NCBI GenBank assembly: GCA_006384855.1 | Contig: VCJN01003246.1 | Coordinates: 1 to 64,000, forward strand | DNA: 64,000 bases | Reading direction: 5' to 3' | Source of the DNA: Tetraselmis striata | Taxonomy: Eukaryota > Chlorophyta > Chlorodendrophyceae > Chlorodendrales > Chlorodendraceae | In this document: positions 10,835-23,552 of the stretch, piece by piece | How positions within the stretch are numbered: the stretch's first letter is position 1 | Layout of the letters: the number at the start of each line of letters is the position of its first letter | Position numbers and translations under genes: made by a program | Notes under the pieces: model-generated | Database searches by the model: none | What the model was told of the DNA's origin: nothing | What the model saw: the letters and a program-made list of their open reading frames with translations, nothing else

Positions 10835-12498
10835 ATGCCCAACCCCGACGACGAACCAAGCACGGAGTCTGCGTCCGCTGTCTCCCCCGCCCGCTTCGCC
10901 GAGGTGGAGGCCACGGTAGCGGATCTCGCAGCCCTTTTGCGCGACACGCTGTCCCGCGACCCGCAGCGGCCGAGCGGCACCGATTACGAGCCACACGCGC
11001 CCGTCCATGACGCCGCCGCGAAGAGCTCTTATTCTCCGACCGACGCGCCGCCCGCACAGGAGGGAGGTTCGCCAGGTAGGTCCTTCGGCTGGACCGGGTA
11101 GAATCGTAAGGTTTTGTCCGCATTCCTATGGTAGGGTTTGCGCAGGGTATCCGCAGGGTTCTGCAGGGTGTCTGGAGGGCGCGCGGGTGTGGAATCGGGG
11201 CGGAATCGGGGCGGAATCGGGGCGGAATCGCGCAGAATCGGGGCGGAATCGGGGCGGAATCGGGACGGAATCGGCGCGCGCAGGACGGCGGAATCGGGCG
11301 GAACCGGCGGAATCGGCGCGGAATGGGCGCGGAATCGCGCGCGCGGGAGGGAGGAGGGTAGGGTATGGATAGGGTCTCGACTGGGTCTGGGCTAGGGTTT
11401 CGGCTAGGGTCTGGAAAGGTTTGTGTAATATTCTGTCGACTATGGTATAATATTCTTTCGACATGGGTAAGAAGTGCAGCGCTGGTGCAACTTGGCGACA
11501 TTATCGATAGATACATATGTGATGTTCACACCGGGATAAAACCGGTCCAGTGCGCGCTTGACACTGTCAGTACCGGAGCATACATCCAGTACTCGAAGCG
11601 ACTTCATTTACATACGTTGCGACAATATACAGCCGAAACCCTAGCCCAGACCCAGTCGAGACCCTATCCATACCCTACCCTCCTCCCTCCCGCGCGCGCG
11701 ATTCCGCGCCCATTCCGCGCCGATTCCGCGCCGATTCCGCCGGTTCCGCCCGATTCCGCCGTCCTGCGCGCGCCGATTCCGTCCCGATTCCGCCCCGATT
11801 CCGCCCCGATTCTGCGCGATTCCGCCCCGACTCCGCCCCGATTCCGCCCCGATTCCACACCCGCGCGCCCTCCAGACACCCTCCAGAACCCTGCGGATAC
11901 CCTGCGCAAACCCTACCATAGGAATGCGGACAAAACCTTACGATTCTACCCGGTCCAGCCAAAGGACCTACCTGGCGAACCTCCGTTGGCACGCCCGCCC
12001 CCCGCCGTCAGAGATGACTCTCTCACGTGGGAGGAGTGGGCACCCCTTATTGCGCCCGGGTTCGCTATTCATCCGGCGCCCGGCCTGTCTGCGACGGCGG
12101 ATTTTTTCGACATCTCATCTACTGACGAGACCAGCAGAATTCTCACCGAGAAGCGGCACTGGGCCACGCTTGACCAGTACCGATCGCTGTACTGTTTCGG
12201 CTTCTACGATGCGGCTTCCCACGCAGCCCTCTGCGAGGCGGCTGCGACGATCGAGGGAGCGGCTAGCTAGGCAATCCCCCCTAGTCCGGATGACGTTAGC
12301 GTCATGAAGGCGACGTTCGTGGCCTTCGGGGCCAGCAACCAACACCGCAGCGACTTCCTCGCCTACTTGCGGCTCAAGACGGCGGGCGATGCAGACGCGG
12401 GGGACAAGACGCTCGCCGAGATTACACGCGCTCGCCTCCTCCGGCCCCGCTACGCTGACTACCGTTCGCCGGCCGTAGTAAACCTTTGGCAAAAATGA
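10835..12498 (+). pseudogene. Broken ORF of unknown function carrying a large inverted repeat
   Basis: An ATG at 10835 opens a frame (MPNPDDEPSTES...) with a short helical stretch, FAEVEATVADLAALLRDTL, that runs into the inverted repeat and stops at 11101. After the repeat, another frame resumes with LTWEEWAPLIAPGF and continues to TAG at 12268-12270. It stays open past that TAG, in the same frame, to TGA at 12498 (MKATFVAFGASNQHRSDFLA...). I read this as one gene, possibly a retroelement Gag-like gene, broken by the foldback and a nonsense codon. The family is not recognised. It could also be two unrelated fragments. Confidence 0.45.
11063..11984. repeat. Foldback inverted repeat with minisatellite arms
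   Basis: The left arm 11063-11405 (343 bp) and right arm 11631-11984 (354 bp) are inverted copies around a 225-bp spacer. Both start from GGAGGTTCGCCAGGTAGG outward. Each arm contains a tandem array of a 10-11-bp unit of the type GGAATCGGGGC, with the two arms differing by about one unit, and GGGTAT/CTAGGGT-rich flanks. The transcript could fold into a hairpin of over 300 bp. No target duplication is clear. It could be a foldback transposon or an inverted duplication. Confidence 0.85.
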
Positions 12499-14119
12499 GA
12501 CTCGCACTTTGTCTAACTAAAGTGTGTTTTAGATGCCATATGCTATGTCGCTCAAAACAGAGGGGGGGGGGGGGATTTGATGGCTGGCCCAAAGTTTGGA
12601 GACTTTCCGCTTTACTTACCGGCTCCAGCTAAACGCCGTACCGTATAGTACGCACCGCACAACCCTCACCAACACTGCCGCCGCCGCGCTAGGCCGGCAT
12701 GCTGCTGTCGGCCCGAGCCCAAATACCTATCAGTCCACAACCACGCCTACTCACGTCGCCAGCCTTCGGCTTGGGTATCGGTATCCACCAGGCACACCGT
12801 GAAGGTGAAGGTGAAGTGGGACGGCATGGAGCTTTCCGTTAGGCCTGTGATGAATCCCCTATAGCGCATTATGATTGGCTAGAGCCCCGCACCTTGCGCA
12901 ACATGCTACAATATGCAGTGAACGACATGGACCCGAGCCTAGCCTTTGAGCTCGTTGAACACATTGCAGTGGTTGTCGTGGAGTACGTATGGGCTGTTCA
13001 GCTCGCCATCCTCGGGCAAGAAGAGGCGGCGTGTGACTGGCGCGTCCGGTAGCAGCCCCATGCTTCAAGATAATATTTGGGATGCGATGGAAGAGGTGCC
13101 CACTCGGCACTTCGAGTTCGCGTGGTGGGCACACGCCAGAAGGGGGAGGGGCAGCCATAGAACACTACTATAATCGTGTGCTTTGTGCTTTGAATGCTGA
13201 CATTTTGTGCCTTGATATGCACACCTACGTGTGTGGCGGCTGCCCCCTACACAAGATATGGACAATTGCAGCACTTTTCCCCGGAACATTGATGCTGATA
13301 GTACATTACACATTTCATCAGCCAGCTACAAAGCTTATGGAGAGAGGGGGGGGGGGGGGGGGGGGGTTCAGAGAGGGGGGGGGGGGGGGGGGGGGGGGGG
13401 GGTACCTAAAACACACTTACAATTCTTACTGGCCTAAATGGTCCCAGTCCTGCTGTCCCGGGGCCGTGAAAAAGGCGGACGACGGAGGAGTGATGCATCG
13501 CGATATCAGAACCTAGGTCCTGGTGTGAATTACAAAAAGGCCAGGAACACCAGGTACTGGTGTGAATTACAAAAAGGGCAGTTCCCCAGAATTAGAAAAT
13601 CAACACAGCAAGCCGCCTAAATAAAGCGGCCCGCATCCCGCATAAGGTACTGGTACTGGTACGGCACCTGATATATCCCCGCGGCCCCGCCCGCCAGCAG
13701 CGCGCGGGGCGCACGTCGCACTCGAGCGGGAGGTCGTCTGGCCCTGTAACACTTGGGGGAGACTGCTCAGTTCAGCGTCTCCAGCACTTGACGACTGGAC
13801 GGCGAGAGCTTCCCGGTTGCAGTGGGGGCTTGTCTCCGCCGTGCTTGCAATAGCACGCCGACGTGCAACCGCCACAGGTACCTGCTCGGGATATTCCGTT
13901 GGCGTGCAGTCCGATCCCGCGGAGGGTCCGTTGACTCGCACAGGCACAGCGCCGTCGGCATCGACAGCCTGTCAACAGACAGCAGGGACATCGCGGTTGC
14001 GCAATAACTGCGCGGTGCAACTGCCTCAGATAACCGGAGAGGTGCGACGCGCTGCCGGGCCGCGCTCACCTATGTTTTTCGCTCCTGAGCGCTGCTTCCC
14101 TGCCTGTTTAGCCTGCAAA
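12499..14119. other. Intergenic DNA with G-runs and short repeats
   Basis: G-runs occur at about 12562-12574, 13347-13366 and 13376-13402. A 26-bp motif (GGTGTGAATTACAAAAAGG type) is tandemly duplicated at about 13520-13590. The segment 13555-13600, ending CCCCAGAATTAGAAA, recurs inverted near 51528-51572. No gene is supported. Confidence 0.45.
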
Positions 14120-14755
14120 ATGGGCGGCGGCGGTGGGTCGGGGGTCCCTGTTGCACGCATAACTCAGTGGCATCTTGCCGACGATGTGCGGAGCCATCTG
14201 TAACCAAAAAGTATACGATGTGCGGAGCCATCTGGACATAACTCCCACGCCGGCTGTTCTCAAATATCGGCCACCCACCCCACTGACCCTGGCCGACCAG
14301 GCCAGGCGTGACCCGATGAGGCTCGCGTCCGGGATTCGCGAGGCTCTGGGACATGTCGCTGTCGGACCGATAACCGGGGCCCGCTGTTAGCTGTGCTCGG
14401 CCCGCCGCGGTTTGCCATTTCGTGGCACGACGCGGCCCCCTGCATGCTGGATGGGCTAGGGGCGAGGCGCTGAAGGCGCCGTGATTTCTGACCGTCACCG
14501 TCGGCCCAATGCAGGAAGCGCGCCGCGAAGCCTGCTAGGCAGGGCTTGCAGCGGCTTTTGAATAGCAGCGGCGCGGCGCGATGCAGGTGAGCTTCGAGAT
14601 ACTGCACGGCCGGTAAGGGAGGAAGAGGGGGGGGGGGGGGGGGGGTAGACGGGCGGTAGCATCTGGAGGAGCACTCGCAGTGATGGGTGGGTCGGGCAGT
14701 GTGGATGCCACCTAGATCGATGAGTGCCGACCCGCTGATCTTATTCTTCCCGCAG

Positions 14756-16524
14756 ACTCCTGTCACGTACACCGTGCCTGCACCTGCTCCGGCCAGCAAG
14801 GACTTTGGACGCATGTCTCCTGCCAAGGTGCTGCCCCCTCCCTCTAGTCCCCCTCTCAAGGAGACCTGCGCGCTTCAGACGACTGGCCCAGCGTGGGTGC
14901 AGAGTAACGGAGGTCTGCCTCATCGCAGGGGGGACATGTCGCGGCGGCCTACGCGGTGCCACTGGAGCAGAAAAAGGTCCAGGCGTCGCGATGGCTGCGT
15001 GTGTCGCTCGTGGGGAGTGACTGCCTCCTGATAGGTGAGTCCCACAGCACCTCCGCACTGTACAGCCCCGTCTCCCAGTAGACAGGCTACCTCCTCACTA
15101 TGCTTCGCAGGCCTGCAGCCCATCCTGGTGCACCTGTCCAAGGATGCCACGGGCCATTTCGCATTCAACCCTGTCAGCGTCAACTTTCTCACCGAGTTTT
15201 GCAAATGTACCTTCGCCATTGGCCTGCTCATGTACTTGGTACGCCCCTGCTCCAAACCCGTGTTCCATCCATGGACCTGCAGTCATGTCTGCGTGCGCGG
15301 TTCTGCGATGTCAGGCACCCGCATGACAGAGCCCTGCCCTGTGATGCTTCAGGGTACTGGCCGGCCGGGCAAGCCCATGTACCGCTCCCTGAGGTCCTTC
15401 ATCTGCGATGCCAAGCACAACATCCTGCTGATGGTGCCTGCGGGGCTATACGCGCTGAACAACTACCTCAAGTTCCTCATGCAGCTGTACTTCAAGCCAA
15501 CGACCACGAAGATGCTGGGCAACCTGAAGGTGTTTGTGATTGCGCTCCTGCTCAAGTTTCTCATGAAGCGGCAGTTCAGCGTGCTGCAGTGGGAGGCTCT
15601 TTTCCTGCTGGTGGCGGGCATCACTATCAACCAGCTCTCTAGCTGCCCCGACGGAAACCCCGCTGCTGGTCTCGCACCCGTAGCCATCCTGTACACAGCG
15701 CTCTCGGTGACCCGCCCCACCCTCGGTCCTGCCCATTTGCCGCAAACATCTATGCAAATGCATCAGAGAGAGCAGGGCGCTTTCTGAGCGTCCTTTACCG
15801 AGTCCAACAGTTATACCTCTTCATTTTACATCGACTCCCGCACCCTGCTGGTGTTTTTTCATGTACATAGCGCTGTCATCCGCTTCTTTGCGGACTGCAT
15901 CCACTCGCATCCATCTAGCTGCTTATGCTGCCACCTTGCGTGCCGCAGGTCACTGTGCCAGCAGCCGCATCTGTGTACAACGAGATCGCGCTGAAGAAGC
16001 ACATGGACACGAGCGTGCACCTGCAGAACTTCTTCATGTACTTCTACGGCGCCGCGTTCAACATTGCGGGGCTGCTGCTGGTGACGATGCTGGAGGAGAA
16101 GAGCCTGGGATCAATGTTTTCGGGGCAAAACACCTACACAGCACTCCTGGTGGTGAACAACGCGTGCCAAGGCATCCTGTCTTCCTTCTTCTTCAAGTAC
16201 GCCGACACCATCCTCAAGAAGTACTCCTCTACGGTGGCCACCATCTTCACTGGCATCATGTCGATGATGATGTTCAGCCACCCAATCACACTCAACTTCC
16301 TGCTTGGCGTCTCCATCGTTTTCATCTCTATGCACCAGTTCTTCACCTTCACGAAGGCCAAGGACGCGCCAGCGATGGTGCCTGCAGGCCCCGCAGGCAT
16401 GAAGTACCAGCACGGCTCGATGGACCACATGATGACGTACCACAAGGACGGCGCAAATGGCGTCAGTGAGGAAGAGGTTGTGGTGGCCGTGGACAATGCC
16501 AAGCGGCACTTGCTGCCACGGTGA
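14756..16524 (+). CDS. CMP-sialic acid transporter-like nucleotide-sugar transporter (plant CSTLP type)
   Basis: This multi-pass Golgi/ER antiporter would import nucleotide sugars into the lumen in exchange for the monophosphate. Exons that keep frame are 14756-14827, 14929-15034, 15111-15238, 15353-15706 and 15949-16524 (TGA). The protein contains SDCLLIGLQPILVHLSK, VSVNFLTEFCK, YALNNYLKFLMQLYF, TTTKMLGNLKVFVIALLLK and GILSSFFFKYADTILKKYS, all typical of plant CMP-sialic-acid-transporter-like proteins of the SLC35A group. True substrate in algae is uncertain. The N-terminus is not fixed. One candidate start is ATG 14120 spliced after 14143, which keeps frame, but nothing confirms it. The C-terminal tail (histidine- and methionine-containing, about 45 aa) extends beyond the transporter core. 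TGTAA, the usual chlorophyte poly(A) motif, lies at 16797-16801. Confidence 0.88.
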
Positions 16525-17961
16525 TGCTGCGTGCTGTACTCGAACCCCATCCAGGCCCGGACAGTGAGGACGAACTGGCTTTGTGCAGGGTTGCTTGTGC
16601 AGCCAATAATTGGTATCTGCGGACGAGAAGCCGCACCCAACACCTACGTGATGTTCTTGGCAATAGTACCATCCACCTCATGCCGGTCCCTGCATGCAGG
16701 TTAAGGGTGCGGATTCTGGCCAGCAGCCGCAAGAGTGCACAGCCCATCCGACTGACTCCATTAGGCCCGCCTTTACACAAATGCTGCATTCTCATGTGTA
16801 AATAAGCCCTCGCGCGATTTAAACATGTCCTACCATGGCCTCTCCAAAGCGCCATCGTGCTTCCAGCATTTTAAAAATGGTGGATGATGGCATGGGCCCA
16901 TCCAGACAGATAGGCAGTCGATGCTGGCGCGCACATGAGCATCACTGATAATCGACTGTTAGAGGCACTGTCAGACTAGGCAATGCAGTTTGTTATTTCT
17001 GGTACGTACAAATGGTTTCAAAACAGCTGCGTGAGTAATCCCCAAGCCACTGTTTCCAGCCATTTTGCCCTCTACCGACCACCGGCACGCCGCAGAGCCA
17101 CCGCCATCCAAACCCCTGGGAATAGCTCCACAGACGGGCCCTATGCAAGTTGTGTGGGGGTGGAGATGGCAGCTGGCGGAGTGGAGATCCCGCTGGCGCT
17201 GTTGCAAGCATCGCCGCTTGATTTGCCAGACCTTCGCCCAGCAGAAGAACATGACATTATGGAAGATTTCCCGTAGTAATTACGTAACTAACTCGATATC
17301 GATGTGCTGTATGTGTATTCATGAAGTCGCCAGATACCCAAGTGCAGGTACCGGTAGATGTGTGATCAAATCTAATACTGATAAATCAATATTATATCTA
17401 TAAATCTGATCTGATTTATTAGTCCGAACCAAACAATTGCTTTCCGAAATACATCCGATATATGAACATTATTTCTGCGGATAGATTGTGAACCACAACT
17501 GATGCTACTGAACCATTAAGGATTAGTTGCAGTCTTATATCTAAGGATTAATAAGTTGGACAGGAGAGGTGTAGAACTGTACGTCGGTAGCGGAGACTGA
17601 TGTACGTACATCCAGGTGTAAATCCCATACAAACCTCATCTGCCATCGTCATCCGAGATGATGAGGTGCCGCGTCATCAGCAGCATATCATCATCTGATG
17701 GGAGTCGTATTATTGGAAAAAAAAAGCATAATATTGCCGTAATATATGGATATGTAATACGAACATATAACGATTTGTTCCCTTTCTGGAATCCATCTTG
17801 TAGCAGCGGTGTAACGGTGCCGACCCCGACGTTCCGACAGCACCTGATCTGGCCGCCACACGCCATCGCCATCACGTTGTCGCCCCGCCTCGGAGGCATC
17901 AGATCTCTCCCCCTAGTCAACCCTTTGCCCAACCGCCGTCGCGGCCGGGCCGTTTTTAGCT
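16525..17961. other. Intergenic DNA between transporter and pyrophosphatase genes
   Basis: The first part holds the transporter 3' UTR with TGTAA at 16797. From about 17270 to 17780 the DNA is AT-rich, unlike the exons, and probably includes the promoter region of the downstream gene. I see no clear TATA box at a fixed distance and no other gene. Confidence 0.45.
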
Positions 17962-20900
17962 ATGGATTCCGCTTCCAAGGATCTCTTCGTCTCGCTGCTT
18001 ATTCCGATATGCTCGCTGATCGGAATCGCCTGGGCCGCCGTGCTATGGAAGCGCGTCGCATCCGTCAAGGTTTCTGGCGGCGTCCGCCGTCCGGGGGAAC
18101 AACGGCGGCGAGTACCTGCTGGAGGAGGAGCAGCGCGGCGATGAGGAGGTATTTGCCCCCGCTTACGCATCCATTTTATCTATCTACACATGTACGCCCT
18201 CCTGCTTTGTGGCACCCCGTGATGGCGCCAGTTCCGCGAAGTGGTCGTCAGACGAAAACACGTTTTCCACCTGACTGCTGGTGTCGTGCTGCGTAACCTT
18301 CGCCGCGAGTCCGCCCTATATCTATTATATTCTTGCAGCGGAACGGCGGCGCACCGCCCCCGCCCGCTCAGTTAGTCCATCGAACTGTCTGCACGCCCTC
18401 CTACCTCCCCTTCACACCCCCACCTTGAAACGTTGGGGGAAAGCAGCCGTAGGCGCGTGGCTTGTCTCTGTTGTATGACGCTGCCTTCGAGGCACACAGC
18501 AGCGAGCTCTATTTGTACAGCCGCCGGCGGCCCGGGCCCCGCACGGGCTTGTGTGCCGCCTCCTGGAGCCATCCGACGTGGACCCGGCTGGTCAGCATCG
18601 TGCCTCTTGCCTCTCGCAAACAGTTTGCCCATTCGCGCGTCTTTCCGCTTGGGGTTCGTCTTGACGAAAGTAATCGGAATGCCCCACGCGGCCGGCGTTA
18701 GTTCTGCAGTGGAACATGTATTAGGCTTCAGTACACGTCGTCTCGACGTCATCGCGTCGTCCGCTGCTGATGGTTTCCAGATCGCTGTACTTGCCGCGCG
18801 CTGATCACCACACTCGTTTGCTGATCCACCGCTCGTCGCCGTGGGCATCCCCCCCCCCCCCCCCCCCCCCCCCCCACTTCTCTCTCTTCCACCGCTCCCG
18901 CCACTATATGGCAGCCACAGAAGCCTCGTGCCGATCCTGCGGGTTGTGCCCGCGTCAACCCCCGCTCGCGCGCCCACTGTCCAGAAACAACTCGCACGCT
19001 TATGCGTAGTTCAGCGCGACGTTTCTTGTCTCGCCCCTGGGCTCCCCCGCTCCCTGCATGCTGTTCTGATGGGTCTGTCGAACAATGCTCTTCTCAAACA
19101 ATACTGTTTGCCAACAGGTGGTGCAAAAATGCGCGGAGATTCAGGCGGCGGTGGCAGAGGGCGCCGAGTCGTTCCTGTTCACCGAGTACCGCTACCTGAG
19201 CGTCTTCATGGTGCACCCCCTCCCCCCCCCCCCCCCCCCCCCCCCCAAGCAGCATGCCTATGGCTCCCTGTCTATCTCTTGTTTGCCTCTGGTGACCCCC
19301 CCTGCCACGAAATCCTTAGCGATGCTGCCTCCCCAACAGTGCGGCTTTGCCGTGGTCGTCCTGGTGCTGCTGGGCTCCGAGGATGGCTTCTCCATGAAGG
19401 GTGAAGACGGCAACCCCCCTGCCCTTGCCAACGGTTTCTTCTCCGCTGTCGCTTTTGCCATCGGTGCTGTCACATCCACAGCCAGCGGGTACATCGGCAT
19501 GAAGATTGCCACATACGCCAATGCCCGTACTTGCCTCGAGGCCAGGAAGGGCGTGGCCCCCGCTTTCATGGTTGGTGAGTACTGCTTCGTGAACTTGCCT
19601 CCCCCGCTCCTTCCCACCCGCTTCTCTCTCCCTGCGGCAAACCAAATGTGAATGAGGAAGCGCATGTCTGTCTTCGTTGGCGGAAGTGAAGCTTGGGTTA
19701 CTGAACAGTTGTCTCGCACGTCCCCTGTGCTGCAGCCTTCCGCTCTGGCGCTGTCATGGGCTTTGCCCTGTCCGGCCTGGGCCTGCTGATGCTCTTCATC
19801 ACCCTTAAGATCTTTGAGCTGGTGAATACCCACAAATGTCCCCGCTCCAGATCCTTGATGCTCAGCCGCGTAGTCTGCAGCTGTATGAATGCAAACAACC
19901 CTAACCCCTCCACCCGCTGTGTTCTCTGCAGTACTTTGGTGAAAACTGGGTGTCCCTGTACGAGGCCATCACCGGCTACGGTCTGGGCGGCTCGTCCATC
20001 GCCCTGTTCGGCCGCGTTGGCGGCGGTATCTACACCAAGGCTGCTGATGTGGGCGCCGACCTGGTGGGCAAGATCGAAAAGGATATCCCCGAGGACGACC
20101 CCCGCAATCCTGCTGTCATTGCCGATAACGTGGGCGACAACGTCGGTGACATTGCCGGCATGGGTGCCGACCTGTTCGGCTCTTTCGCCGAGTCCACATG
20201 CGCCGCTCTGGTGGTGTCCTCCGTGTCCAGCCTTGCCAACGGCCCACAGAAGACCTTCGCCGGCATGATGTTCCCTCTGTGCGTGTCAGCGCTCGGCATT
20301 GTGGGCTGCCTGTTCACCTCGCTGCTGGCCACCGACATCGCGCCTGCCAAGGGCGTCTCCGACATCGAGCCGGCTCTGAAGGTGCAGCTGGTTGTGTCCA
20401 CCGTGGTGATGACCCCGTTGGTGACCTTGCTGGCCAAGTTCCTGCTGCCCAATGAGTTCACCGGTATTTTCACCCAGCTGCGGGAGGTGGACACCCCCGT
20501 CAAGTGGTACTACGTCGCCATCTGCGTGTGCGCCGGCCTGTGGGGCGGCCTCATCATCGGCCTTGTGACGGAGTACTACACCAGCCATGCCTTCCAGCCT
20601 GTGCGCGACGTCGCCGATGCCTGCCGCACCGGCGCTGCCACCGACATCATCTTCGGCCTGGCCCTGGGCTACAAGAGCGCCATCATTCCCTGCATCATTA
20701 TTGCCATCTGCATCTATATCGGATTCACCCTTGCCGGCATGTACGGCATTGCTTGCGCTGCGCTGGGCATGCTCACCACCATGTCCATTGGCCTGGCCAT
20801 TGACGCGTACGGCCCCATCAGCGACAATGCCGGTGGCATTGCTGAGATGGCCGGCCTGGGCGAGGACATTCGCGAGCGCACCGACGCCCTGGACAGCGCC

Positions 20901-21635
20901 GGCAACACCACCGCCGCCATCGGGAAGGGCTTTGCCATCGGTTCCGCCGCTTTGGTGTCTCTTGCCCTGTTTGGCGCCTATGTCACCCGTGCTGGTATCA
21001 CTCTCAAGGATGCCTCCATCCTGGATGCTCACATCTTCTTCGGCCTGCTGATCGGCGCCATGCTGCCATACTGGTTCTCCGCCATGACCATGAAGAGCGT
21101 GGGCAAGGCTGCGCTGGCTATGGTGGAAGAGGTGCGCCGCCAGTTTGCCACCACCCCCGGCATCATGGACGGCACCGTGCGCCCTGACTACAAGCGCTGC
21201 GTCGCCATCTCCACCGATGCCAGCCTGCGCGAGATGATCCCCCCAGGTGTGCTGGTCATGGGCACCCCTGTCGTTGTTGGCGTCCTGTTTGGCGTGCGCT
21301 GCCTGGCAGGCGTGCTTGCCGGTGCGCTGGTCAGCGGTGTGCAGATGGCTGTCAGCATGTCCAACACCGGCGGCGCCTGGGATAATGCCAAGAAGTACCT
21401 GGAGGCTGGCGCCACAGAGCATGCGCGCGAGCTGGGAGGCAAGGGCACTGATGCGCACAAGGCCGCCGTCATTGGCGACACTGTGGGTGACCCTCTCAAG
21501 GACACCAGCGGCCCCTCGCTCAACATCCTCATCAAGCTCATGGCTGTCGAGTCGCTCGTGTTTGCGCCCTTCTTCAAGGCGCACTTCGGCAGCGGCATCA
21601 TCTTTCACTTCATTGACAAGTCCCTCGGGCTGTAG
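17962..21635 (+). CDS. AVP1: K+-dependent vacuolar H+-translocating inorganic pyrophosphatase (type I V-PPase)
   Basis: The enzyme hydrolyses pyrophosphate to pump protons into vacuoles or acidocalcisomes. Exons are 17962-18148, 19118-19210, 19340-19574, 19736-19821 and 19932-21635 (TAG). Visible hallmarks are the N-terminal membrane segment ([18 protein letters not shown]), the acidic EYLLEEEQ segment, [38 protein letters not shown] and [18 protein letters not shown]. Ala in GNTTAA rather than Lys marks the K+-dependent class. The exons total 2,305 nt, one more than a multiple of three. The extra base is in exon 1, between the ATG frame and the [11 protein letters not shown] frame, most simply within the G5 run at 18093-18097; without it the protein is 767 aa, the usual length. 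A 43-nt intron (18070-18112) would also restore frame but removes conserved-looking residues. Runs of C lie in introns 1 and 2. Confidence 0.94.
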
Positions 21636-23469
21636 ATACCCACTCGTGTTTCGGTGAATGTCTGCCTCTGCGTTTGTGTCCCTGCCCCCCTCTGCTTCTG
21701 CCTGGCGCACTATACGGCCCAAGGATAGCTTTTTCCTGGGTCAACGGTTCCAGGCAAGATGGCGTAATAGTTTCTGAGTGGGGCGCTCGGTCTGTGCTTG
21801 CTTATCAAGCCTGCATTTTTAAGGGATTGGAATCTTGAAGCATTGTTGGCACATGCCGGTTTGGCGTCTCGGTCAGCTGGAATGGCAGCTGGTCGGAACT
21901 TGCAGTGATCTTGCTTTTAACCGAGTCAAATGGGGTGCTTTCTGAATGAATAGGATAGGTAACAAGTCTGCTCTGGAGTGGCCGACGTCAGAATGCAGCA
22001 GGTGTCGGCTCTTCATCAGGTGATTGTAGCATGCGGAGCTTTGCACATAGTTGATTGCTGAATTTGGGAAGCACGTGGCCACCGCTAAACTGGGTAACAA
22101 CTCGTCTCGTCGCTTACTGCAACTTACACGTCGCAGTGCCAGATTCTCGCGAGGTGTGATATGCAGGGGATAGGCACCCACACTTCATGTGATTGAAACT
22201 GAGTTTTTCAATGGTTGACCACATTATAATTTGCTGCTGCCTGAATGAGAATAATTTCGTCAAATGAAGATTTAATCAAAGAAGATGGACCATGTGTAAA
22301 TTAACGTGGATGCTTGGGAATTAAATGTGGTCGAATTTTATACTATGTGTAGGAGACTATGAGACTGCAATACATAGCAACCACAGATTGTGTCTGCCCT
22401 CTTTGGCGACCTTTCCTTTGGCGTCGTTCTTCAGCACTTGGTGCCAGGCTATGCGGCCGGCCGTGCGGTGTTGATGTCAAACATCCTGAGAGCCTTCTGA
22501 AGCGCGCAATCATAGGTTCTGCTGTTGGGGCTGCGCCCCCAAGGCGTCGCTTGTGATACATACACCCATGATGATGACAACCAGCGGCATTGCGGCGAGG
22601 TAGACGTAATACGCTCAAAGCGCTCATCCGGCCATTGTCCAAGCCGACCGAGGTGGCGTCTGGCTATGTAGTAGTCAATCGAGTGGACTATTCCCACTTC
22701 ATCCTTGCACAGCTTCTCCATACATATTCATCATGGAGACAAATGTGGCAACTCCAGGTGTCTGCGTGCAGATGTATGTGACTTGTGCATGCATTGAGCA
22801 TGGAAAAGCCAACAATGATTCACATGTGACGACTGCATTTATTCCGGTTGTTCATGAGGGACAACTTCAATATAGGTTGCTGATGCGTCTGATGCCAGTG
22901 CGCTCTTCACCTCCGCCGCCTCTCACTCGAAGTTAAACTGTCGCAGTAGTGGGCGTTTTGTTGGAGTTGCTCATCAGGTAATAATTTCGGTGGTTATCAT
23001 TGCTACGGCGGCCATATACGGCAGCTTTGACAGCCCGCTATACTAGATCGTCAAACAAATTGTGCATCTGGTACAGGGTTGTATCATCGTCGACAGTACC
23101 CGTAGCTCATCGCGTACTCGTACCCGTAGCAGGGGGTACGTTGAGCGCCCGAAATTCGACATCATCTATGCGACCTGTGTTCTATAAAGTACTGGAATCT
23201 GGAGCGGACAAACTTGAAATGCATCGGGTCGACTTGCGTGGAATTTTGTCGATAAGTATCAGGTACTGTGACGATATATCTACGAAATCGAAGGCTGGGG
23301 TGCCTGCCTGTCTACCTGCGTTCCTGCCTGCCTGCGTTTGGAAAGGTATCCTGATTTTCACCATTTTTGGTATCACCAAAAAAAGCAATTTTCCCGTAGT
23401 TTTACCCGTACTCGTACAATGTGTGTTGTCCGTTTATATGACATACGACGCCGGGGCGGGTTGTACATG
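21636..23469. other. Intergenic DNA after the pyrophosphatase gene
   Basis: This includes the 3' UTR of the pyrophosphatase and then DNA of mixed composition. From about 23040 GTACCCGTA/GTACTCGTA-like motifs appear, as in the repeat family described next. I see no coding region with family features on either strand. Confidence 0.4.
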
Positions 23470-23552
23470 AAGTAGCGACTAACTTGACATTTGAATCAGC
23501 GATGCGTCGATTTTTCAGAAAATTTTAAAGCAACGGGTTCTAAAGCGAGTAC

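Noticed and set aside
11138-11919. Glycine/arginine-rich and proline/arginine-rich ORFs over the foldback arms
   Set aside because: They arise from the 10-11-bp tandem unit, which is open in several frames on both strands.
14120-14143. First exon of the nucleotide-sugar transporter (MGGGGGSG)
   Set aside because: It keeps frame with 14756 but the peptide is low complexity and no other evidence supports it; mentioned only as a possibility.
20286-21722. 478-codon antisense ORF rich in Gly, Ala and His
   Set aside because: It is the complement of the conserved pyrophosphatase exon 5; GC-rich third positions keep the opposite strand open.
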